From assembly GCA_003451645.1 (NCBI GenBank), contig DMER01000229.1:5540-12009 (forward strand): a stretch of 6,470 nucleotides of DNA, written 5' to 3'. Made by a program: the position numbers and the translations under genes. This document shows, piece after piece, positions 1 through 4,603 of this stretch (position 1 is its first letter; each line of letters begins with the position of its first letter). The notes beneath the pieces were generated by a model. That model was not told where the DNA came from. It worked only from the letters and a program-made list of their open reading frames with translations, and made no database searches. The stretch comes from Alphaproteobacteria bacterium. GTDB taxonomy: Bacteria; Pseudomonadota; Alphaproteobacteria; Micropepsales; Micropepsaceae.

Positions 1-48
1 GAACTGGAGGAAGAACTGGACCGCGAAGAGCAGGCCCAGGGCAAGTGA
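1..48 (+). CDS. C-terminal tail of an antitoxin (partial)
   Basis: Only the last 15 codons and the TGA stop (46-48) are in the window. They encode a highly charged tail, ELEEELDREEQAQGK. The frame stays open from the first base, and its stop overlaps the GTG start of the ParE-like toxin gene by four bases (GTGA, 45-48). An acidic tail immediately before a parE/relE gene is what a type II antitoxin would show, and its position makes the antitoxin role likely. The family (ribbon-helix-helix ParD-like or another) cannot be judged because the DNA-binding N-terminus lies outside the window. Confidence 0.6.
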   Translation, partial: ELEEELDREEQAQGK

Positions 49-347
49 AACGGTACACGCTGTCGGAGTTGGCCAAGGCGGACCTCGCCAGCATCAAGGC
101 TTATCTAAAAGTCGAAGCTGGAATTCCTGCTACTCGCCGGGTGTTGCATGACATCAGCAATGCGATTGAGCGCATAGGGTCCATGCCCGGCCTCGGTCAT
201 GTGCGCGAAGATTTGACAACGCTGCCCGTCAAGTTCTGGCAAGTCCGCGCCTACTTCGTGATCTATACCCCGCAGGCGAGGCCCATTGAAATCATCCGTA
301 TCCTGCATGCCTCGCGCGACATCCCGCGGCTCCTGGCGCCGCGCTGA
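45..347 (+). CDS. ParE/RelE-family type II toxin
   Basis: The predicted protein is a 100-residue basic toxin of the RelE/ParE superfamily, the normal size for the family. Family features visible in order are an N-terminal strand and helix (YTLSELAKADLASIKAYL), the middle 'MPGLGHVREDL' turn, the 'VRAYFVIYTP' strand, and the C-terminal 'IIRILHASRDIPRLL' signature close to the 'vlHgsRDip.ll' ending typical of ParE. ParE proteins poison DNA gyrase, while RelE relatives cleave mRNA on the ribosome. The sequence fits the ParE subgroup better, but the target is inferred. Translation probably starts at GTG 45, which overlaps the upstream antitoxin stop, so the pair should be translationally coupled and co-regulated by the antitoxin. 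No truncation is seen. Confidence 0.88.
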   Translation: MKRYTLSELAKADLASIKAYLKVEAGIPATRRVLHDISNAIERIGSMPGLGHVREDLTTLPVKFWQVRAYFVIYTPQARPIEIIRILHASRDIPRLLAPR

Positions 348-506
348 AACCTTTGGCCAGATGGCGCCTTGCCGCTCTGCCTCCCAGACCCGCTTGCCAG
401 ATGACCAGCACATTGACGCCGTATTCAGACCACATTCAGGTGGCGCCGGTTAATCATGTCTCCATCGTCGCCGGGCAAAATGAGATCAAACGGCAAATCT
501 AACACA
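348..506. other. Intergenic stretch without a convincing gene
   Basis: These 159 bases follow the toxin stop. A 33-codon plus-strand frame (ATG 401 to TAA 500-502) exists, but it has no Shine-Dalgarno sequence and no recognisable product. I see no RNA gene and no terminator with a T-run. Confidence 0.5.
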
Positions 507-541
507 GTTAATGTCACAACATTAACCATGTTATAGTTGTG
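507..541 (+). promoter_or_regulatory. Overlapping inverted repeats, likely operator
   Basis: Two overlapping dyads lie in an AT-rich region about 100-130 bases upstream of the GX3-repeat gene. The first (507-526) has perfect 8-base arms, GTTAATGT and ACATTAAC, around a CACA spacer. The second (515-541) is imperfect: outer arms CACAAC and GTTGTG and inner arms TAAC and GTTA pair 10 of 13 positions around the centre. Symmetry of this kind is typical of binding sites for dimeric regulators; the regulator is unknown. A weak -10-like GATAAT lies at 573-578, but no good -35 partner is at standard spacing, which would suit an activated promoter. Operator function is inferred from symmetry and position. 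Confidence 0.45.
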
Positions 542-605
542 ATCAAGAGTACATCTGTGTGCTTTTTTGTTTGATAATAGTTCGGACGGCTCGTGTGATC
601 GTCGC

Positions 606-622
606 GTTTTATTTCGTAAAAC
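606..622 (+). promoter_or_regulatory. Small stem-loop just upstream of the RBS
   Basis: GTTTTA and TAAAAC form perfect 6-base arms around a 5-base loop (TTTCG). The element ends four bases before the AGGAG ribosome binding site of the GX3-repeat gene. In RNA it would be a weak AU-rich hairpin in the leader; in DNA it could be a small protein-binding dyad. Either role is inferred. Confidence 0.3.
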
Positions 623-626
623 CCAC

Positions 627-631
627 AGGAG
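627..631 (+). promoter_or_regulatory. Ribosome binding site AGGAG
   Basis: AGGAG lies 8 bases before ATG 640. It fixes this start over the upstream in-frame ATG at 559, which would add 27 residues in front of the signal peptide and has no comparable site. Confidence 0.75.
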
Positions 632-639
632 ACTCTCAA

Positions 640-1089
640 ATGTCCACTCTGTCTGTCCCATCTACCGCTAACGCTTTTGGCCAAATCGGCCGCCGCCTAA
701 TGCTGCCGTTCCTGACCGCCATGTTGCTTGCCTTTGGCGTGCAAACGGTGATGGCGGCCCCAGCCCTCGCGTCGAGCTACCAGCAAGGCTACGCCAAGGG
801 CAAGAAAACGGGCTTCAATCACGGTTATGAAGATGGCTACAAGGATGAATATCAGGCCTCCTACAATGATGCCTTGATGAGCCAATATTCCTATCGCAGC
901 AATGGTCCCTCGGACTATGCCAAGGGTTACAAGGCCGGTTACAAGGTTGGCTACAAAAAGGGCTACAAGGCCGGCACGAATGATGGCGGCGCCGACGGGC
1001 ATGTCGACGGGTCCCATGACCGGGATCAAATGCGCGGCGATATGCATGATCAGATGCGTGAGTGCATGCGCCACGGGACGTGCCACTGA
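640..1089 (+). CDS. Exported GX3-repeat protein with Met/His/Cys-rich tail
   Basis: I do not recognise this 149-residue protein by name. The N-terminus looks like a Sec signal: RR at 18-19, a hydrophobic core at about 20-38, and candidate cleavage sites after VMA (39) or ALA (44). The mature part has glycine at every fourth position in two blocks, G50-G66 (five glycines) and G96-G124 (eight), mostly followed by Tyr or Phe and surrounded by Lys (for example KGYKAGYKVGYKKGY). The blocks are separated by a Tyr-rich linker. The tail then places Met at 131, 135, 139 and 143, with His at 126, 136, 145 and 149 and Cys at 142 and 148. GX3 runs recall glycine-zipper and deca-GX3 (Yae1-like) repeats; the tail could bind a metal such as copper. 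Both ideas are inference. The gene stands alone, with a structured AT-rich upstream region. Confidence 0.75.
   Translation: MSTLSVPSTANAFGQIGRRLMLPFLTAMLLAFGVQTVMAAPALASSYQQGYAKGKKTGFNHGYEDGYKDEYQASYNDALMSQYSYRSNGPSDYAKGYKAGYKVGYKKGYKAGTNDGGADGHVDGSHDRDQMRGDMHDQMRECMRHGTCH
922..975 (+). repeat. 12-bp tandem repeat coding for KGYK-type units
   Basis: About four and a half in-frame 12-base units of the type AAG-GGY-TAC-AAG lie inside the exported GX3-repeat gene and encode residues 95-112. Third positions differ (ggt/ggc, aag/aaa), so the array is not a very recent slippage product. The protein periodicity has been kept while synonymous bases drifted. Confidence 0.7.
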
Positions 1090-1122
1090 TCGGGCGTGAT
1101 CTTTGAGGCATCCACCGAACCC

Positions 1123-1179
1123 CATCTCCCCCCAACGCGCGAGCGTTTGGGGGGAGCGCCCGCGAAGCGGGGAGGGGGG
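1123..1179. repeat. Palindromic intergenic repeat, outer copy 1
   Basis: The unit has two adjacent hairpins. The first has arms at 1126-1138 (CTCCCCCCAACGC) and 1143-1156 around a GCGA loop with one bulged T. The second is CCCGC-gaa-GCGGG at about 1159-1171, followed by AGGGGGG. A second copy in the same orientation lies at 1349-1406, identical in the flanking parts but with a different stem top. No T-run follows, so it is not a standard intrinsic terminator, although it lies between convergent genes and could block read-through. Confidence 0.8.
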
Positions 1180-1209
1180 CACTTTGGCCGGTAAGCAACC
1201 CACCCAAGT

Positions 1210-1253
1210 CGTCACCCCGGAAACTGCGCCAGCAGTTGTCCGGGGCCTATGAC
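1210..1253. repeat. Palindromic intergenic repeat, inner copy 1
   Basis: The element begins CGTCACCCCGG and ends CCGGGGCCTATGAC. The inner stem is AACTGC and GCAGTT around a GCCA loop. Its ends match those of the element at 1288-1331 read on the other strand (CGTCAYYCCGG at one end, CCYATGA at the other), while the stem interior differs but still pairs. This makes the two elements members of one repeat family. Confidence 0.65.
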
Positions 1254-1287
1254 CACCAACCCCGCAAGACAAAACCGCCAAAGGTGT

Positions 1288-1331
1288 TCATGGGTTCCGG
1301 GCTCGCCTCTGCGAGGCGCCCCGGAATGACG
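1288..1331. repeat. Palindromic intergenic repeat, inner copy 2 (inverted)
   Basis: TTCCGGG (1295-1301) pairs with CCCGGAA (1320-1326), and CGCCTC (1304-1309) pairs with GAGGCG (1313-1318) around a TGC loop. The flanks TCATGG and ATGACG correspond to the ends of the 1210-1253 element in opposite orientation. From memory, similar 'TTCCGGG...CCCCGGAATGAC' palindromes are abundant between genes in alphaproteobacterial genomes. Confidence 0.7.
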
Positions 1332-1348
1332 AGGAAAACGAGAAAACA

Positions 1349-1406
1349 CATCTCCCCCCAAATGCGTCAGCATTTTGGGGGGAGCGCCCGCGAAGCGGGG
1401 AGGGGG
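1349..1406. repeat. Palindromic intergenic repeat, outer copy 2
   Basis: This is the second copy of the 1123-1179 element. Stem arms are CTCCCCCCAAATGC (1352-1365) and 1370-1384 around a GTCA loop, followed by the same CCCGC-gaa-GCGGG hairpin and a G-run. Relative to copy 1 the stem top changes from AACGC/GCGTT to AAATGC/GCATTT. Both arms changed together, so base pairing was kept. Confidence 0.8.
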
Positions 1407-1433
1407 CCTTTTCCAGCTCGCGCTTGCCCATCC

Positions 1434-3533
1434 TCAGCTGATCTGAAACCGGCGGCGGACGGCCAGCGCAAACAGGAACAGAAACACAATCGCGAACAGG
1501 CTTTGCACCACCGCCAGAGTGCGCACGCCAAAGCGCAAGCCCGGGCTATGATTTTGTAAGCAATAGGCAAGCGATGGGCTTTCGTCCTCACTGTCGAGGC
1601 AGCTTTGGTTATCTGTAAGGCCTTGTTGCGTGCCCAATTCCTTGCCGGCCTGGTCCTCCACCGCCTGAAACGGCCGGAACGTGGATGAGAGCGACAGATC
1701 AGCTGCCTCCCACAGCGCCGTTGCGACAGGTGCGCGGTACCCCACCGAAACGCCCAGGCACCAAAACGAGCCTGCGAACACGATCATCAACAAGACGGTG
1801 GCCAGAACTGGCCGCAAAATCGCCGCACCGAAATCGGCCACCCATTCATAGGCATAGGACGCATAGCGTTCGCCGCTGATCAGGCCCAATTGTCCGCGCC
1901 GGGCGAGGAGTTCAAACTTGAACAAGAGATGCTCCCGCGTCTTATTGGTTTGTTTAGCCATCTCTTGTTTGAGCACACGGCAGCCTCGTTCAATTTGGCG
2001 CGCCCGTATGGTCTTGAATTCCCGCCGCTTGGCTGGGATTTGTGCGTCAATGGCGGCAAGCTTGGACTTATACCCTTGGTCCTCCTGCCAATCGGCGAGC
2101 ATGCCCAGGAAGCCGGTCACAAACCACGGATGCCGCTTGCGGGGGCGCAGTGCCTCCACTTTAGTGTCATCCCTTGCGCGCTGCGGCATGGCGTGATGCT
2201 GCGCAAAAACGGTATCCATGTCGCCTCGCCGCCACTTTGGATCAATGACCAGCACTGCATCATCCGCTACTAGTGGATGATGCAACGCATCCGGGATGAC
2301 GCCCTTGCTTTGCTCCGTTAACGGAAGATCGTCCGATGGGGCTGAGTAGCCACCCTCGCCGACTTTTGTCTTCGCCTCCGCGCGTTGCTGCAAGAGTTGG
2401 TCGTATGCGGCGCGAACCTTTTGCCTTTCAGCTTCGGCCCACTCCTCCGCTTCGCCCTTGGCCGCTTCTTTCAATTCGTGCCAGAAGACTGCCGTAGCCG
2501 CCCTCTCTGGATCGCTGTACTTAGAGGTTCCCACCGGCGCATCGAACTGTAGGGGACGATAAAACTGTGCTCCATCAAAAGCGGCGAAAGCCTTAAAGCC
2601 CGATCCGCGGAAGCTCACAAAATCCTTGAACCGCGCGGCATTGAACGCAGAATGCCAATGATGTGGTCTTTCCGGCCACTTTATCCGGAAAAACACCGCA
2701 GCTCCTTCAAAAGACGCGCCCCCGAATGAAAGTCGCCCACGAAATTCTGCGTCTTGGAAATCTGCTGTATCCAAAAATAATGCGCCGTAAAATCTTGCAT
2801 CGCCCAAGAAAATTGATCCTACGAATGCTCCTGCAAAAAAACTTGCAAAACTGAAATCTGTATTGCCAGAGAATGTCGCGCGATGGAAATAGGCTATACC
2901 ACGAAAAACGGCATTATAGAATGTGGTATTATCCTTAAAATAGGCGAACCTAAAGGTGGTCCCAGCACCAATTACTGCGCGCGTTGCAAAGAAATTTTCG
3001 AGCCAAGCATGGTGCAAAACGGCAAGCAATGGAGCCATGTCAGACGTTCGAGGCAGAGTCCAACAATCCGCACCCAAGACCACCCCTCGCAGCTGGGCTC
3101 GCCCATCCTTTCCTCTGCTCCAGCCAGTACGGTAATCAACTTCGGTATGAATCGACTTGTCGATACGGAGTCGAAGGATAGCAGATAATCTAATCCTTTG
3201 GGTGGTTGTCCAAGCAGACTTCGCTGGGCTTCCGTCGGCCCAGGTCATGGGCACATGGGCTAGATGCCAGTACGCCCCATCGGGCGACTTGACCAATTCG
3301 CCCGCCGCCAGCATTTCCTCGTCGTTGCGGAATCTTGGAGCATCGTCCGGGCTCCCTGGGTCCCAGCGCCAGTAGTCTTGAAGCCGATACTCACCTCGGG
3401 CGCCCGTGGATCCTTCGGCGTCGCCCCATCCAGCGCTTTTCTTCTGAAGCCCAGGCCAAGAGAAATCTAGGGCGCGCCACTCGGCCCACCACGCCGCTTC
3501 CTGCGCCGCCTTTTCTTGCTCGCTTGCTGCCAC
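1434..3533 (-). CDS. Pentapeptide-repeat protein with C-terminal two-TM channel-like module
   Basis: The protein has 699 residues from GTG 3533. I chose this start because GGGGAGG lies 7 bases upstream; GTG 3554 would add seven residues (MGWGGWG) with no good site. After a Trp-rich N-terminus, residues about 194-330 form a pentapeptide-repeat block of the Phe type: Phe spacing alternates 5 and 6, giving roughly 11-residue units like xDFxxAxFxGx, as in Pentapeptide_3. A stretch interrupting the motif at about 282-296 keeps the register. A charged helical region (343-390) and the segment LLFKFELLARRG...YASYAYEWVADFG lead to a first membrane helix (about 570-593), a loop with a re-entrant-like part (606-625) and two Cys (645, 658), then a second helix (about 668-692) ending AVRRRFQIS. 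This order matches membrane pentapeptide proteins related to two-TM potassium channels, but no TVGYG-like filter is present, so ion conduction is doubtful. Cytosolic repeats and membrane anchoring are inferred. The gene stands alone, divergent from the DUF433 gene. Confidence 0.8.
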   Translation of the reverse strand: MAASEQEKAAQEAAWWAEWRALDFSWPGLQKKSAGWGDAEGSTGARGEYRLQDYWRWDPGSPDDAPRFRNDEEMLAAGELVKSPDGAYWHLAHVPMTWADGSPAKSAWTTTQRIRLSAILRLRIDKSIHTEVDYRTGWSRGKDGRAQLRGVVLGADCWTLPRTSDMAPLLAVLHHAWLENFFATRAVIGAGTTFRFAYFKDNTTFYNAVFRGIAYFHRATFSGNTDFSFASFFAGAFVGSIFLGDARFYGALFLDTADFQDAEFRGRLSFGGASFEGAAVFFRIKWPERPHHWHSAFNAARFKDFVSFRGSGFKAFAAFDGAQFYRPLQFDAPVGTSKYSDPERAATAVFWHELKEAAKGEAEEWAEAERQKVRAAYDQLLQQRAEAKTKVGEGGYSAPSDDLPLTEQSKGVIPDALHHPLVADDAVLVIDPKWRRGDMDTVFAQHHAMPQRARDDTKVEALRPRKRHPWFVTGFLGMLADWQEDQGYKSKLAAIDAQIPAKRREFKTIRARQIERGCRVLKQEMAKQTNKTREHLLFKFELLARRGQLGLISGERYASYAYEWVADFGAAILRPVLATVLLMIVFAGSFWCLGVSVGYRAPVATALWEAADLSLSSTFRPFQAVEDQAGKELGTQQGLTDNQSCLDSEDESPSLAYCLQNHSPGLRFGVRTLAVVQSLFAIVFLFLFALAVRRRFQIS

Positions 3534-3540
3534 GCCCCAG

Positions 3541-3547
3541 CCTCCCC
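3541..3547 (-). promoter_or_regulatory. Ribosome binding site GGGGAGG for the pentapeptide gene
   Basis: On the minus strand GGGGAGG lies 7 bases before GTG 3533. It would fall within the coding region if GTG 3554 were used, where it would spell part of the odd Gly/Trp start MGWGGWG. This favours 3533 as the true start. Confidence 0.5.
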
Positions 3548-3640
3548 AACCCACGATTGATGATTACCACGTCCTCACATTGTTCGCTACAAGCGACGCT
3601 CGAGGGATCAGGGGTAGGGGGCTCTAGGTCCAAAATTCGG

Positions 3641-3665
3641 TACCGCGCGCGCCGCCGATGCGGTA
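3641..3665 (+). promoter_or_regulatory. Inverted repeat upstream of the DUF433 antitoxin, possible operator
   Basis: TACCGC (3641-3646) and GCGGTA (3660-3665) are perfect 6-base arms 13 bases apart, ending 11 bases before ATG 3677. Type II toxin-antitoxin operons are usually autoregulated through a palindrome at the promoter, so this is a reasonable operator candidate. The short arms and GC-rich setting keep confidence low. Confidence 0.35.
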
Positions 3666-3676
3666 GTGTTGCCTCC

Positions 3677-3898
3677 ATGAAACACGAGCGAATTTCGGTC
3701 GATCCAAACGTCATGGGCGGCAAGGCCTGCATCACCGGAACCAGGGTTCCAGTCCATATCCTCTTGGGGCACTTGGCATCCGGGGCCTCGGCGGCGGAGG
3801 TGCTGGCGGGCTATCCCTTTTTGTCGCCTGACGATCTCCAGGCGGCCATCGCTTATGCTGCATATTTGGTTGAGCACGAGGGCATCGTAGCGGCGTGA
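3677..3898 (+). CDS. DUF433 family antitoxin
   Basis: The 73-residue protein has the full DUF433 pattern: RISVDPNVMGGKACITGTRVPV (residues 5-26), then ILLGHLASGASAAEVLAGYPFLSPDDLQAAIAYAAY, a winged-helix-like DNA-binding fold ending in the usual 'P.L...di.aAl.Y' helix. It starts at ATG 3677; upstream codons in this frame run into the divergent gene and do not resemble the family. No strong Shine-Dalgarno sequence is visible. Its stop overlaps the GTG of the next gene (GTGA, 3895-3898), giving a two-gene operon. DUF433 proteins are commonly paired with DUF5615 PIN-like proteins as predicted VapBC-like modules. The neutralising and repressing role is inferred from that pairing. Confidence 0.88.
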   Translation: MKHERISVDPNVMGGKACITGTRVPVHILLGHLASGASAAEVLAGYPFLSPDDLQAAIAYAAYLVEHEGIVAA

Positions 3899-4269
3899 GC
3901 GCGCGGGACATGGCCTCGGGGCTACTATTTGACGAGTGCGTGGACCTGACTTTGGCAGTACCCGCATTCTCACCGCATGCCCAAATCGTACTGGTTCGCG
4001 ACATTCTGCCCGGTGCAAATGATCACGTGGTGCTTGCAGATGCGCGATCGCGTGGGTTCATTCTGGTGACCGAGGATGCGGGCTTCGGCCGGCTCTTGTT
4101 TCACCTCAAGGCGCCAAGTCCCAAAGGGATAATCCTTATTGCTCTGGACCCGCTGCCTCGGCATGAGCGCTTGAAACGGCTAATGGTTATCGCAGCTCAG
4201 GCGCTAACCCATGCCCAGGGGGCATTCGTGACCATCGGACCAAAAACGGTCCGGACGCGGAAGTTGTGA
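3895..4269 (+). CDS. DUF5615 PIN-like toxin
   Basis: The 124-residue protein matches the DUF5615/PIN-like ribonuclease layout. It has an N-terminal strand with the acidic pair D13-E14 (LLFDECVD), VRDILPGANDHVVLADARSRG with D43 in the usual 'sDe.il..A' position, then FILVTEDAGFGRLLF (56-69) and the GIILIAL strand (79-84). In PIN-like folds these acids form a metal-dependent RNase site. The family usually reads T-x-D-x-D-F; here residues 59-64 are T-E-D-A-G-F, so the second acid is Gly. It is translated by overlap with the DUF433 antitoxin stop. ATG 3910 is an alternative start that would remove only five residues. The toxin role is inferred from family and context. Confidence 0.85.
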   Translation: MSARDMASGLLFDECVDLTLAVPAFSPHAQIVLVRDILPGANDHVVLADARSRGFILVTEDAGFGRLLFHLKAPSPKGIILIALDPLPRHERLKRLMVIAAQALTHAQGAFVTIGPKTVRTRKL

Positions 4270-4376
4270 GCCCTTTTGTGCGCGATTACCCTCAAATGCG
4301 CGAGGCGAAGGACTGCGGCTTGATGCCCGAAATAGAGAACACCTTCACCTCTCCGACACCTCCTCCGTCATGCTAG
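4266..4376 (+). CDS. Possible small ORF overlapping the toxin stop
   Basis: GTG 4266 overlaps the DUF5615 stop (GTGA, 4266-4269) and opens a 36-codon frame ending in TAG 4374-4376. Its product begins MSPFVRDYPQMREAKDC and ends in a Pro/Ser/Cys-rich stretch. It has no recognisable domain and no strong ribosome binding site. It could be a real coupled peptide, a gene remnant, or chance. The identical overlap to the two toxin-antitoxin junctions is the only argument for it. Confidence 0.2.
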   Translation: MSPFVRDYPQMREAKDCGLMPEIENTFTSPTPPPSC

Positions 4377-4603
4377 GATCGCACCCGGTTTGGTTGTTTT
4401 GTGGGTCAGAACGCAGGTGCCACGAAGAAATCGATTTTTTGAGGCCCTTTTTCGGAACGAAATGGCGGAAATGAACCAAAAAGAGCCGGATTTTTGTTTC
4501 GTTTGGTGTACTCTAGTTTCGTGTTTGCACCGTTGATGGCGCAATTTCCGCGGCGTTTCGGGTCCTGGACATCGCTTTTGTGACCTGTTCCAACTGATCG
4601 GCC
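4377..4603. other. AT-richer spacer upstream of the transporter gene
   Basis: With the doubtful small ORF before it, about 330 bases here lack a solid gene. The stretch is richer in T-runs than its surroundings, with several GTTTGGT/GTTTCG words and a 10-base palindrome AAATCGATTT at 4428-4437. It presumably holds the transporter promoter, but no convincing -35/-10 pair could be picked. No tRNA, terminator or other RNA gene is evident. Confidence 0.5.
4496..4527 (+). repeat. GTTTCG..GTTTG motif pair shared with the RNase P RNA gene
   Basis: Two related words lie side by side: GTTTCGTTTGGTG (4496-4508) and CTCTAGTTTCGTGTTTG (4511-4527). The second matches 6292-6308 inside the RNase P RNA P3 arm at 16 of 17 bases. 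The first matches 6297-6311 apart from a two-base deletion. Its role is unknown; it may be a dispersed short repeat or coincidence. Confidence 0.4.

Noticed and set aside
390..432. Minus-strand stretch reading SEYGVNVLVIWQ, reminiscent of the end of a Vsr-type or DUF559 endonuclease
   Set aside because: Only about a dozen residues fit, no upstream catalytic part is found in the same frame, and such a short match is easily chance.
401..502. 33-codon plus-strand frame after the ParE-like gene
   Set aside because: It has no ribosome binding site, no recognisable product and no conservation information; it was left as intergenic.
559..639. 27-residue N-terminal extension of the GX3-repeat protein from ATG 559
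   Set aside because: AGGAG lies 8 bases before ATG 640, and the extension would bury the signal peptide and cross the candidate -10 box and the leader hairpin.
697..1281. Long minus-strand open frames opposite the GX3-repeat gene
   Set aside because: Their apparent periodicity mirrors the 12-base repeats of the plus-strand gene. The plus frame has a ribosome binding site, signal peptide and sensible periodicity, and the minus frames run into the palindromic repeats.
1123..1406. CRISPR array or intrinsic terminators
   Set aside because: There are only two copies per family, the spacing is irregular, the units are themselves palindromic with divergent stems, and no T-runs follow the hairpins.
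4236..4253. Perfect 6-base hairpin CGGACC-aaaaac-GGTCCG as terminator of the toxin operon
   Set aside because: It lies inside the toxin coding sequence and is not followed by a T-run, so it does not look like an intrinsic terminator.
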